64,000 nucleotides of DNA from Acidobacteriota bacterium (GTDB taxonomy: Bacteria > Acidobacteriota > Terriglobia > UBA7540): the NCBI GenBank assembly GCA_902812415.1, contig CADDZJ010000002.1, positions 93,295 to 157,294 of the forward strand, read 5' to 3'. The notes under the pieces were generated by a model, which saw nothing but the letters and a program-made list of their open reading frames with translations, ran no database searches and was not told the DNA's origin. The stretch's first letter is position 1. Every line of letters begins with the position of its first letter. This document shows, in pieces, positions 9,346-18,897 of this stretch. Position numbers and translations under genes: made by a program.

Positions 9346-12300
9346 ATGAAAACACGCCGAGACTTTTTGCGCGCTTTGCTGGCGGCATGCGTTTCCACAT
9401 TTCCCTACTCATCCGCGGCAGGCCAGCAACTGCTGTCGGACAATGCCTTTCAAGCCAAACTCAGCCATCTTTATACGCGCGACGGCGGTCAACTGCGACA
9501 GATTCTGATCGTTGATGCGCCAGGTTCCCTGCCCGACGCCAGTATCGGGATCAGTATTGGCAAGCGGTTTGAGCGAGTCAACTTGCGACAAGTCCGAAAG
9601 ATTTATGACCAATACTACGTGCCCATAACTCCGGTGGAACAAAAAGAGACCGCCAATCTGGCTCTAAGGAATGCCGGCCGCACACTGGAAACTTCGCTCG
9701 AAGTCAGACCCATCCGCCGCTAGCAGGTTTATGTAGTCCATAACTCTCATCAGGATCCCGGATTTCTTGATCTCCCGTCAAAACTCCGCGCCCGCTTCGT
9801 TCCCTTTATCGATGAAGCCATGAAGTATTGCGAAGAAACTTCTGCGTGGCCTGCGGACTCGCAATTCAAATGGAACATCGAGGTCAGTTACCTCGTTGAA
9901 AACTAGCTGAAAGCGCGGGGGCCGGAAAAGCTGCGAGAAGTGATGGATTGGGTGAAGAAGGGGCGAATGACGACTGGCGGACTATATTGCAGCACGCAGA
10001 CAGATTTCATGAGCCTGGAATCTCTGCATCGATCTGTCCACTATGCGACGAACCGACTGGAGCGGCAGTTCGGCGTGAATCTGGAAGGTGTCATCCTGGA
10101 TGATGTGAATGGATTCACCTGGCGTCTGGTTGAAGTGATGGCCAAATCCGGACTGAAGTATTTCATCATGGGATCGAACGGCTACCGGGACAGCATGCAA
10201 AACGGCAACGCGCCCACGCTCTTTTATCTGGAGGGACCGGATGGCAGCGAGGTGCTGATTTGGCGGTCCATCTCCTACACTGAAGGGTTTGATCTGATCA
10301 CTTTCGTCGATCCCTACTCTCTGCGCGGCATCAAGGGCATCGATCTTCACGGCGGGGAGAAAACTATTGCTCCTTACTTTGAGCGGCACGAACTGGCCGG
10401 CTATCCTTTTGATGCAATCCTCCTGCAAGCAGCCTACGATTTCACGCCGCCTTACAAAGAATTTTCCGGGATGGTTCGAACCTGGAACTCACTCTGGGCC
10501 TTTCCACAGCTCCGCCTTTCAACCATCTCCGAATTTTTTCGCGATATCGAAAGCCGTCATCGGGATCAAATCCCTCGTCTGCGCGGGGGAACGCCGGACG
10601 GCTGGGTTGACCTCCACAACACGCAGGCGCAAGCGGCGGCGCTGGCTCGTCGCACGGAAGACCGCTTGCCCGACGCGGAAAGGCTTTCAACGCTCGCGTA
10701 CCTGCTCACCAATGGCAAACCCCGACAGGAGGAATTCTTTGACGCCTACAACGAGCTCATTCTGTTTGAGGAGCATACGATCGAGTGGTATCAGCATGCG
10801 GATATCTACGTGGATGAGAGCCAAGGCGTCGGCAAGAAACATTGGGAAGAAAAGGTCGCTCACGTCGAGTTTGCGCATCGCGCGGCTGAACAGATTGAGC
10901 AGGAAAGCCTGAAAGATCTCTGCGCCAACATCCGCCGTTCGGCGCCTCTTTCAATAGCCGTCTGGAATCCGCTTTCCTGGTCACGAAGCGAGATCGCCCG
11001 CATGCCGGCGCCCCAAACGGCAAAATCACCTTTCCGACTCGTCGATATCGAAACTGGCAGCGAGGTTCCATACCAGATTGAAAACCCCGGAACGGCATCC
11101 GCAACGCTTGTGTTCTACGCCGCTCAAGTCCCCTCTCTGGGTTACCGCGCTTATGCGTTGGAATCAGGCCAGCCTTCTGCAAGTTCTGACCACGCAACTA
11201 TTACCGCAAGAAGCATGGAGAATGCATATTACCGGGTAGAGCTTTCAGAAAAGGATGGGACGGTAGCAAGCCTTATTGACAAGAAGTTGCAACGCGAATT
11301 TATCGACCCCAGGGCAGAGCACGGGCTCAACTCTTTGGTCTATCGCGTGAATCAGAGGATCAGCCCTCGTGAGTATAAAACTCTTGCAGAGCTTCCTGTG
11401 GAGGGTGTCACCATCCAAAAAGGGTCGCAAGGCCCCGTCTTCTACAGCCTGAAGGTGACCGGATCCATCGGCTACATCTGCGAGTTCGGGCATCAGATCA
11501 TCCTCTATCCTCATATCAAGCGCATCGACTTATAGAACCATCTCAAAAAGAAACCGGTCTACACCAAGGAGTCGGTCTATTATGCCTTCCCCTTTGATGT
11601 CCCAAGCGATCTAGGCGCTCCGGTCACTTACCTGGAGCATTTCAACACTTACAGGATTGATATGCCGGGTTCCATCATGCAGCCGGACATCGATCAAATT
11701 CCCGGCTCCATTCGTGACAATTACGTTTCGCAGCACTGGGTCTCAATTTCTCGCCAAGACTACGGTGTGCTATGGGCTTCTGCCGACGTCCCCCTGGTTG
11801 AACTGGGTGGGATTCAAACGGAAAAATACTTGCCTTATCTCACGATGGTAGACGGCAACTGGCTGGTGCAAGCCCGCCTTTATTCCTTCCTGATGCACAA
11901 CCACTGAATCGTCGATTGTCCCATTGCACAAAGCTGTGATGACACATTCCGATACGCAATCACCACGCATGGACCGAACTGGACTTATGACACGGCCCAC
12001 CACTTTGGCTGGGGTTTTGTGAGCCCCTTGCGCGCTTTCGTGTTAAAGGGTGAACGACAGAGCGGCTGGTCCGAGCCAGCTCGAAGTTTTGTCGAAATCC
12101 GTCCGGAGAACGTGTACCTCGCGGGGTTCAAAGCAGCCGAGGATGGCGATGGAGTGATCTTGCGGCTCTATGAGGGGGCGGGAATACAATCTTCAGCAAC
12201 CGTTCTTTTCAATTTGCCGGGACAAAGAATCGCCGAGGCGCAGGGTTGCGATGCTCGCGAAAAAAATCTCTCAAGCTTGGAATCGAATTCCGATTCAGCA

Positions 12301-12354
12301 GAAGTGTCTTTTAAACCTTTCGAAACCCGCACTATCAGAATCCGGTTTCGCTGA
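9346..12354 (+). pseudogene. GH38 alpha-mannosidase-like gene interrupted by four in-frame stops
   Basis: One reading frame of 1003 codons that translates throughout as a GH38-type alpha-mannosidase but carries stops at 9721-9723 (TAG), 9904-9906 (TAG), 11533-11535 (TAG) and 11905-11907 (TGA), before its real end at 12352-12354 (TGA). No frameshift is needed to follow it. It begins with a Tat-type signal (TRRDFLRALL). After the first stop comes VYVVHNSHQDPGF, the family's metal-binding block, and later DDVNGFTW, matching the DVPGFTW nucleophile region. The second and fourth stops fall where relatives usually have Trp (SYLVE-W-LK and NH-W), consistent with TGG changed to TAG or TGA. Ordinary TGG codons remain elsewhere in the gene, and TAG/TGA end neighbouring genes, so recoding is unlikely. 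Recent inactivation or base-calling errors are the simplest readings. Confidence 0.85.
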
Positions 12355-12605
12355 ATTTGGGGGCGTGCTGTGTAGGAATACCATCCTGCTAATACTCAAA
12401 ACAATCTCGCCTATGCGACTGCAATTTTGCTAAATTTTCCTACATATATTTAAACAAGTGCGGTATGTTTTTATAAAATGACCACAATTTGTGGGTATTT
12501 TTTGCCACTCATTGCAAAATTTACATAATTTTTTAGAAAAACCACCGGAATCTATCTTTAAATTGTAATCATTTATTAGCAATCAACTAGTCCTATAGGT
12601 GGCAC
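12355..12605. other. AT-rich spacer with a small palindrome
   Basis: No gene seen. The stretch from about 12425 to 12600 is very AT-rich and probably holds the promoter of the lipoprotein gene starting at 12606. A 13-base palindrome CCACAATTTGTGG lies at 12482-12494 and is followed by a short T-run, so it might be an operator or a weak terminator for the upstream gene. Neither role can be proven from sequence. Confidence 0.35.
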
Positions 12606-13619
12606 ATGGCTTGCAAGGGGATTCTAGCTTACAACGCGTCTTTCAGAAAGTTGCACCGGGTTATAAAGGTCGTTGCGGGTTTAATAGCCGCACTCACGGT
12701 CATGGGGTGCGGAGGCGGTGACACTAATTCCAATTTCAGTCAAATCCGCATTGCTGAGCTTCAAGCTGTACCCGCAGACATCGAATTTGGTAACGTCAGT
12801 GTGGGCGGCAAGAGCTCACAAACACTTAACTTGACCAATATCGGAGAGGCAGAGCTGACAATCACTCAGGCGCAGGTTACCGGAACCGGCTTCAGCATCA
12901 GCGCGCCCTCTTTGCCGCTGGCGATACCCGCTGGGGGAAGCGTCGCGATCAACGCAGTCTTTTCCCCGAAATCCAGCGGCGACGCCAAAGGCAGCATCTC
13001 ATTTATAAGTAACGGCGTCAATTCGCCCACGACCGTCTCGCTTTCAGGCACAGGCCTCGAATCTATGCTGAGCGTCAGTCCGGCCAGCATTGACTTTGGA
13101 ACAGTCACAGTCGGGAATTCTGCTACACTGGCAGGCAGTCTGACAAACACAGGCAACACATCGCTCACCGTTTCGGAGATGTCGGCGACGGGAACCGGCT
13201 TCGGTGTTAGCGGGCCGGGCTTACCGCTGACTTTGGCGGCAAGTCAGAGCGCATCCTTCAATGTAACCTTTTCTCCGCAGGCGGCGGGCAAGGCCTCAGG
13301 CGGCGTCACCATTACGAGCAACGCGGCTAACTCTCCTGCAGTCGAAACCCTTTCCGGGACAGGCGCCGATCCTCATTCAGTCAGTTTGTCTTGGAAGGCC
13401 AGTTCTTCCGCTGACGTTATGGGCTACAACGTGTATCGCAGCAGCGTGTCAGGCGGACCCTATACGGCGCTCAATGGATCGATCGTCACGGGCACAACCT
13501 ATACAGATACCGCGGTTCAAGCTGGACAAACTTACTATTACGTTGCCACCGCTGTGAACTCGAGTTACGCCGAAAGCGCGTATTCCAATGAAGTTGAGGC
13601 GATCGTGCCTTCGCCTTGA
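12606..13619 (+). CDS. Lipoprotein with two ASH (choice-of-anchor D) domains and an FN3 domain
   Basis: A 337-residue surface or periplasmic lipoprotein. The N-terminus has a basic region, a hydrophobic segment and a lipobox LTVMGC with Cys35 followed by GGG. Two immunoglobulin-like ASH/choice-of-anchor-D domains follow (about 55-155 and 157-255), each with the pattern I-x-FG-x-V-x-VG and FSP-x-xxG. A fibronectin type III domain closes the chain (about 256-337, SLSWKASSS to YYYVATAVNSS). No catalytic domain is present, so an adhesive or structural role is inferred. The last two domains closely resemble those of the gene at 14423, marking them as paralogues. ATG preceded by GGTGG. No C-terminal sorting signal: it ends VPSP. 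Confidence 0.8.
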   Translation: MACKGILAYNASFRKLHRVIKVVAGLIAALTVMGCGGGDTNSNFSQIRIAELQAVPADIEFGNVSVGGKSSQTLNLTNIGEAELTITQAQVTGTGFSISAPSLPLAIPAGGSVAINAVFSPKSSGDAKGSISFISNGVNSPTTVSLSGTGLESMLSVSPASIDFGTVTVGNSATLAGSLTNTGNTSLTVSEMSATGTGFGVSGPGLPLTLAASQSASFNVTFSPQAAGKASGGVTITSNAANSPAVETLSGTGADPHSVSLSWKASSSADVMGYNVYRSSVSGGPYTALNGSIVTGTTYTDTAVQAGQTYYYVATAVNSSYAESAYSNEVEAIVPSP

Positions 13620-14422
13620 AGAATACGCTTGCTTCCTTAAGACGGTATTCGTGTTTTAGATTCCACTAGAAAAGCGGCTCCTCTTTATGAAGCAATGGGG
13701 TACTTATTGAGTTTTTTAATAAACTTAACAATTATCTTAAATTGAAGAGATATAAAGTTTATAGTTAATAAAATATATATTGACTAATACATAAATAAGC
13801 GCTATCATGCCCCTGTTGCTAGAAGTTCTAAATGACTCGCAGTGGAACTTCTGGCATGTGTGGATCGCTACTGACGTTACAGTGCACATCGACACGATCT
13901 GAACTCTCATAGCTCCCTTTTCCCGTGCTCCTTCGCAGCGATCCGCTAGAAAGATCCAAAAAAGCAAGCTGTTTGTTGACGAACGCAAGGAACGTTTTGG
14001 GTTGGTCAGGCAAGCCCTAATCGAACGTTTCACGACGTTGAGTTTGATGAAGACCCTGAAGAGTGTTGGTGTACCGTCAGCAAAGCGCAGCGGAATCAGA
14101 AGCCGGTCGTATGTCAGATAAATACCTGGACTGAACCCACGGATGCGACGCCCCTGCCACGGTTGTGGCATGGCCATCCTGGCCACGAGTGCACATGGTC
14201 CAGAAACGTTCGTGGCACACGACTAGCGATCAAGAGGCGACAAGGTTTTGTTATCTCAGGCGTCGCTCGCCTCTATTGCTGGATATCCGCGATGCTCCGG
14301 TGCAACAAGCCCATCAATCTCTAATCTTGCCAGGCACGGCTTACGAGTCAGCAAACTGCACACGGCGCTGTTTTCAGCAAGTCTTAAGGCAGGACCATTC
14401 TCAACCAAGCGGAGAAAACGCG
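13620..14422. other. 803-bp spacer with AT-rich tract and one copy of a dispersed repeat
   Basis: I see no convincing gene. A weak stem (GAATAC/GTATTC, 13620-13650) followed by GTGTTTTAG may end the upstream transcript. Positions 13700-13800 are very AT-rich. A 79-bp element at 14110-14188 recurs inverted near 60.8 kb. An open minus-strand frame at 13737-14186 spans that repeat and resembles no family I know, so I do not call it. A GGAG motif at 14411 serves the next gene. Confidence 0.4.
14110..14188 (+). repeat. Dispersed 79-bp intergenic repeat, copy A
   Basis: This stretch matches the reverse complement of 60743-60821 at about 67 of 79 positions by my hand alignment, with no gaps. It includes words such as ACTGAACCCACGG and TGTGGCATGGCCAT. 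Both copies lie outside genes, which suggests a small mobile or REP-like intergenic element. Other genomic copies cannot be seen from here. Confidence 0.7.
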
Positions 14423-16309
14423 ATGCCAAATCATGCATTCATCCTCATCGAGCCATCCGGCTCGGCTGCCCCCAGCGCAAATAAGACTTTTCGGCTGAGG
14501 AATCGCCTATTGAGGCAGGCAAGACTAGGATGGGCCAGCGCTTGTGTCCTGTGTCTCTGTCTTTCGGCCCTTGGAAACGGCCAGGCCGCCACAGGCACAG
14601 CCGTGACGGTAACGTTTGATAATCCGGCGCCCTCCGGTTCTCCAGGCAGCCTGCTGAACGGCATCTTCCAGGGCATTAATTTCGGAACGGGAAATTGGGA
14701 TTGGGAAGGATCGTGGGAATCCGATCCCACCAATAACATTTATTTCTCGGCGCAGGTTAACTCGCGGCAGTTCACTTTTTCACCGGCCCCCATGCTGTTA
14801 ATCAGCTTACACGCTCTCACCGATGTTAATGGAACCCTGACTCTGACCGACAACCTGGGCCAGACCAAGACTCAGACCATCACCACCGGCTCCATGCAAT
14901 TGGTGACGACCGGGTGGACGAAGGCTTCCACAACCGTCACGGTTTCATTCACCGCCGGAATGGAACTTGCCATCGATGACATTACTTATAGCGATCCTTC
15001 CAGCAAAGTATCTACTCTTTCCGCAAACCCAACCAGCATCAGTTTTGGAAATGTAACAGTCGGCAGCAGCAGTACGCAAAAAGTTACACTCACCAACACA
15101 GGGACTTCGAACATCAGCATTTCCAATGCTTCATTGACGGGAACGGGATTCAGCCTCAGCGGACCTAAATTCCCCGTCCCTTTGTCCGCAAACCAGAGCG
15201 CTTCCTTTAATGTAACGTTTGCTCCAAAATCCACCGGATCGGTCACAGGAAGTTTGACCTTCACGAGCAATGCTTCCAATTCCCCACTGACGATCCCTCT
15301 TTCCGCAACTGGAGCCACGGCCACGACGACAACGACCGTGACATTTGATAATCCGGCGCCCTCCGGTTCTCCAGGCAGCCTGCTGAACGGCATCTTCCAG
15401 GGCATTAATTTCGGAACGGGAAATTGGGATTGGGAAGGATCGTGGGAATCCGATCCCACCAATAACATTTATTTCTCGGCGCAGGTTAACTCGCGGCAGT
15501 TCACTTTTTCACCGGCCCCCATGCTGTTAATCAGCTTACACGCTCTCACCGATGTTAATGGAACCCTGACTCTGACCGACAACCTGGGCCAGACCAAGAC
15601 TCAGACCATCACCACCGGCTCCATGCAATTGGTGACGACCGGGTGGACGAAGGCTTCCACAACCGTCACGGTTTCATTCACCGCCGGAATGGAACTTGCC
15701 ATCGATGATATTACGTATAGCAGTCCTTCTGGATCATCAACAACGCAATCAGCGATGCTGGTCGAGACCCCGACGAGCACGAGTTTTGGAAATGTTTTGG
15801 TTGGCAGCAGCAGCACCCTTCCGGTGCTGGTTAAGAACACTGGAACGGCCAGCGCAAACCTCTCTGCAATGACTGAGACGGGAACCGGCTTCAGCGTAAG
15901 CGGGCTAAGTTTGCCTTATACTCTGGCGGCAGGCCAGAGTATGTCTTTCAGCGTCACCTTTGCTCCCAAGACGGCGGGCAGCGTCTCCGGCAGCGTCACG
16001 ATCACCAGCAACGCCGCTGACTCCCCCACCGTCGAAACTCTTTCCGGGACCGGAACCAACGCGCACTCCGTCAGCCTGTCCTGGACGGCGAGCACGTCAA
16101 CGAACATTTCAGGCTACAACGTGTATCGCAGCAGCGCTTCGGGCGGACCTTATACCAAGGTCAACGGCTCGCTGATTACCGGCACGAGCTATACCGATAC
16201 AACGGTTCAGGCGGGCCAGACGTATTACTACGTGGCAACCGCTGTCAATTCAAGCAGCGTTGAAAGCTCATACTCCAATCAGGCCCAGGCTACGGTGCCT
16301 TCTCCGTAG
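14423..16309 (+). CDS. Secreted protein with duplicated beta-sandwich module, two ASH domains and FN3
   Basis: A 628-residue exported protein. The start at 14423 is preferred over an upstream in-frame start because GGAG lies just before it and a hydrophobic segment (ASACVLCLCLSALGNG, about 38-53) follows as signal. Domain order: module 1 (about 60-190), ASH 1 (193-296), module 2 (303-432), ASH 2 (440-543), FN3 (546-628). The module contains TFDNPAPSGSPGSLLNGIFQGINFG and WDWEGSW and ends AIDDITYS, resembling PEP-CTERM-type extracellular jelly-roll domains. The two modules are identical over 365 bp of DNA. No anchor or sorting motif is visible at the C-terminus (VPSP). A structural matrix or adhesion role is inferred. 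It is a paralogue of the 12606 lipoprotein through its ASH and FN3 parts. Confidence 0.75.
   Translation: MPNHAFILIEPSGSAAPSANKTFRLRNRLLRQARLGWASACVLCLCLSALGNGQAATGTAVTVTFDNPAPSGSPGSLLNGIFQGINFGTGNWDWEGSWESDPTNNIYFSAQVNSRQFTFSPAPMLLISLHALTDVNGTLTLTDNLGQTKTQTITTGSMQLVTTGWTKASTTVTVSFTAGMELAIDDITYSDPSSKVSTLSANPTSISFGNVTVGSSSTQKVTLTNTGTSNISISNASLTGTGFSLSGPKFPVPLSANQSASFNVTFAPKSTGSVTGSLTFTSNASNSPLTIPLSATGATATTTTTVTFDNPAPSGSPGSLLNGIFQGINFGTGNWDWEGSWESDPTNNIYFSAQVNSRQFTFSPAPMLLISLHALTDVNGTLTLTDNLGQTKTQTITTGSMQLVTTGWTKASTTVTVSFTAGMELAIDDITYSSPSGSSTTQSAMLVETPTSTSFGNVLVGSSSTLPVLVKNTGTASANLSAMTETGTGFSVSGLSLPYTLAAGQSMSFSVTFAPKTAGSVSGSVTITSNAADSPTVETLSGTGTNAHSVSLSWTASTSTNISGYNVYRSSASGGPYTKVNGSLITGTSYTDTTVQAGQTYYYVATAVNSSSVESSYSNQAQATVPSP
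14615..14979 (+). repeat. Perfect 365-bp internal repeat, copy 1
   Basis: Read base by base, this stretch is identical to 15344-15708. The offset is 729 bp, an exact multiple of three (243 codons), so the duplication keeps the frame. The identity breaks down at both ends with scattered third-position changes, as expected after a recent in-frame duplication or gene conversion. Confidence 0.95.
15344..15708 (+). repeat. Perfect 365-bp internal repeat, copy 2
   Basis: Second copy of the module-encoding repeat at 14615-14979. The first differences beyond the right end are silent (GAC/GAT and ACT/ACG), which shows both copies encode the same domain and are under similar constraint. Confidence 0.95.
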
Positions 16310-16601
16310 GCTCCAGGACCTGCGTGAAAACCTTTGCAGTTATAATGAAGAGCCAAGCGCATGGAAAGGCGCTTAAACAAGCGACAAACCTGTTGAGGAT
16401 TACAAATTACGGTAACAACGCAGACTGGAGCGGTGCTGTCCCTTCACTTCGTTCAAGGCAGGCTCTCAGGGCCGAAAGAGGCCGGTGAGAACCTGTCCTG
16501 AGCGGAGCGAAGGAACACCGGTCCTGCAGAAAAACAACATCGCAATAATTTGTAATTCTCGACAAAGAGTAATCCCACTCCGGCTGGAGGTAGCTTTGAT
16601 C
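16310..16601. other. Spacer with dispersed repeat words
   Basis: No gene. A 28-base word at 16441-16468 recurs at 60866-60893 with one difference. A second word, CCTGAGCGGAGCGAAGG near 16498-16514, resembles arms of the hairpins at 58 kb and 60.4 kb. A ribosome site GGAGG at 16586-16590 precedes the next gene. Confidence 0.5.
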
Positions 16602-18398
16602 ATGACAAAACTTAAGAAATCGCTCTTGCTCTCGCCTCTCTTTGTTGCACTCTGCGCGTTCAGCGCAATGGCGCAGGCCCCAAGGCTATTCTTTACGGAC
16701 CTCGACAGCGGACCGAATGCCGGAGGCGAGAACGTCAGCGGGTTCGCAGGAGCCTACGTCACGCTCTACGGGAATTTTTTTGGAAGTTCCCAAGGCAGTT
16801 CTACCGTCACGTGGAATGGGCTAAGTTGCCTGCGCGTTTTGCCCGCCACGGGATCGTATACCGGATGGGGCATGGCGCACTTCTGGTATCAGAAAATCAT
16901 CGTACAACTCGGTTCAGGCTGCGCGCCAGGAACTGGCAATTTTGTGGTGACGGTCAATGGGCAAGCTTCCAATGGCATTCCTTTCACGGTGCGCAGCGGG
17001 CATATTTATTTTGTTTCGACTTCGGGCAGCGATTCAAACGCTGGAACTGCTTCGTCGCCCTGGCGCACAATTACGCACTGCCGGGACTCCATCAGCGCTG
17101 GCGATACATGCTATATCGAAAATGGGGTGAGCCAAACTGCAACCGACAACTATGACGCAGCCTTATGCATTTTAAATGGTGGTACCGCCGGCAATCCCAT
17201 GGCGATGGTAGCCTACCCCGGGGCTTCGGTAAGCATTGGAAACAGCTCCAATAGCTACGGGCTTCGAGTTCCGGAAGTCAATGTGAGCCCCGCTTATTGG
17301 ACTTTTGCAGAGATTAATTTCGGACCGAACGGCGAAGCGATGAACCCCTTTCAGGCCAATAATTGGCGCATCGTCGGCGACAAGTTTCAGTGCCCAACCG
17401 CCAACGGGCAAAGCGGATGTTATGAAACTAATGAAAGCAGCTATAACAAGTTTTTTGGAAACGAAGTGACCAACGTTTCAACTTCTTTAGGCTTCGTCGC
17501 CAACAAGCAACAGCACGCTGTCTATTGGAGTTCTGATTCCAATCACGTTGAAGCTGCCTGGAACTACATCCATGACAATATGGATTGCCGCGCCATCCAA
17601 GTTCACTCATCCCCGCTCGGTGGTGGCGGATCAGGAGATCCGACGGGCCACAACCAGTACGATATCTCCATCCACGACAATTTCATCTACGGCGACCCGT
17701 GCGACGGGATCAATCTTGCCACTGTTGATCCCTCGCAGGGTAAGGTCGAACTCTATAACAATGTCATCGCCCACACCGGCGTGGGGCCGTCGCCGCAAGG
17801 AGGAGATTCAGGCGACTATAGCGGCATCTATTTTGCCTATATCACGAATAACGGGCCAGTGGGTGGCGGGACAATTGAAGTCTACAACAACACACTTTAT
17901 GACACAGGTTCCTATGTAGGATTTGGCGGCGAGAACGGCGCCTTCATGATCAATGGCGGCGAAACCTCGCTTCTGGTAAGGCTCCGAAATAATCTGGTGT
18001 TGCAGTTGTCGAACGAGCCTTACGTGAACGGTCAAGGAGCAAATTCCACCTATGTCAGCGGGTCAAATAATGTCTGGTTCGGCGGCTCAGGATCTGCCCC
18101 AACTTTCACAAGCGGAAATATTACCAGCAACCCTCTGCTGGTCAATCCGTCCCTCCACAATTTTCAGAGCTTTGAGCTTCAGTCCGGAAGTCCCGCGGTC
18201 GACGCGGGAGTTGCCATCAGCAGCAGTAACACGTACAAGAATTATCCTCCGTGGCAGGGCGGTACCCCACTTGACCTGACCGGTGTTGTCCGGCCGCAAG
18301 GCTCAGCATTTGATATCGGAGCCTACGAATACTACAAAGGCGGAAGCACGGCGCAGAAACCAAATCCTCCAACCAGTTTAAATGCCGTAGCTCATTGA
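16602..18398 (+). CDS. Secreted parallel beta-helix protein with IPT/TIG-like domain
   Basis: A 598-residue exported protein. The start at 16602 is chosen because GGAGG lies 11 nt upstream and a clear signal peptide follows (KKSLLLSPLFVALCAFSAMAQ, cleavage near 24); an upstream in-frame start at 16485 would bury it. Residues about 25-125 look like an IPT/TIG immunoglobulin-like domain. From about 130 there is YFVSTSGSDSNAG and SPWRTI, the usual opening of a right-handed parallel beta-helix with pectate-lyase-like coils (repeated N-x-I/F-x-D/G turns), ending at DIGAYEYY. A polysaccharide-binding or -cleaving role is possible, but no catalytic residues can be assigned. The tail KPNPPTSLNAVAH looks like the start of a linker to a lost FN3 domain. 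Confidence 0.8.
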   Translation: MTKLKKSLLLSPLFVALCAFSAMAQAPRLFFTDLDSGPNAGGENVSGFAGAYVTLYGNFFGSSQGSSTVTWNGLSCLRVLPATGSYTGWGMAHFWYQKIIVQLGSGCAPGTGNFVVTVNGQASNGIPFTVRSGHIYFVSTSGSDSNAGTASSPWRTITHCRDSISAGDTCYIENGVSQTATDNYDAALCILNGGTAGNPMAMVAYPGASVSIGNSSNSYGLRVPEVNVSPAYWTFAEINFGPNGEAMNPFQANNWRIVGDKFQCPTANGQSGCYETNESSYNKFFGNEVTNVSTSLGFVANKQQHAVYWSSDSNHVEAAWNYIHDNMDCRAIQVHSSPLGGGGSGDPTGHNQYDISIHDNFIYGDPCDGINLATVDPSQGKVELYNNVIAHTGVGPSPQGGDSGDYSGIYFAYITNNGPVGGGTIEVYNNTLYDTGSYVGFGGENGAFMINGGETSLLVRLRNNLVLQLSNEPYVNGQGANSTYVSGSNNVWFGGSGSAPTFTSGNITSNPLLVNPSLHNFQSFELQSGSPAVDAGVAISSSNTYKNYPPWQGGTPLDLTGVVRPQGSAFDIGAYEYYKGGSTAQKPNPPTSLNAVAH

Positions 18399-18409
18399 TG
18401 AGTGATTCT

Positions 18410-18449
18410 CCCATGCGAGGTCGCCAGCCAACGGGCGACCTCGCATGGG
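18410..18449 (+). terminator. Perfect 16-bp stem hairpin after the beta-helix gene
   Basis: CCCATGCGAGGTCGCC pairs perfectly with 18434-18449 around an 8-nt loop, starting 12 nt after the stop at 18398. There is no T-run after it, so a Rho-independent terminator is not certain; it could be a 3' stabilising structure. Its position between convergent transcription units supports a transcript-end role. Confidence 0.6.
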
Positions 18450-18897
18450 AGTCCCCCTCTCGCGTCGTCTCCCCTGCCTTCACAACCCAAACCTATCGAC
18501 GATTGCGGAATATCGAGGCGCGCCTTGGTGGAGCATCGCCGTCTTGTCAGCGGTGGCTGAAGGCATCAGGCTCCGCGTCCGACAGCGGCAATGTGCGCCC
18601 GGCGGCAAGCAAGATGCTAGCCGAGCTTCCCGGCGCGGATGCCACTCAGCTCAGCAATCCGCGGTAATGCCTGCACAACACGGGTTCGGCAGAGCTTACG
18701 ATAAAGAGGGTTTGACGTTTGAAAGGATCAGGAAGGCTGGGAAGTGAAGGTGGGATGCGTCTCAGTCGGGAGCAAATCAATCCCGACGCAGAGCTAAAAC
18801 GCACAATTCGGTGGGACGAATCAGACGAAGTGAACTCTGGAGGAAGTAATTTGACGTGCGATGAAACTCCCTGGCCTGAGCACCGCGGGAAAACAAG
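18450..18897. other. Convergent spacer with no recognisable gene
   Basis: This stretch separates the plus-strand beta-helix gene from the last gene of the minus-strand polysaccharide cluster. Short open frames exist in several registers but none has a family signature or a convincing ribosome site. It may be decayed sequence. Confidence 0.4.

Noticed and set aside
9346..12354. Stop-codon recoding (TAG or TGA read as Trp) in the GH38 gene
   Set aside because: The same gene uses TGG freely, and TAG ends the genes at 3142 and 35032 while TGA ends many others, so a code change is not supported.
13737..14186. Minus-strand 149-codon frame
   Set aside because: It runs through a dispersed repeat and an AT-rich tract and shows no family motif.
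16310..16601. Possible cyclic di-GMP riboswitch before the beta-helix gene
   Set aside because: The conserved core words of known cyclic di-GMP riboswitch classes are absent; the structure seen is explained by dispersed repeats.
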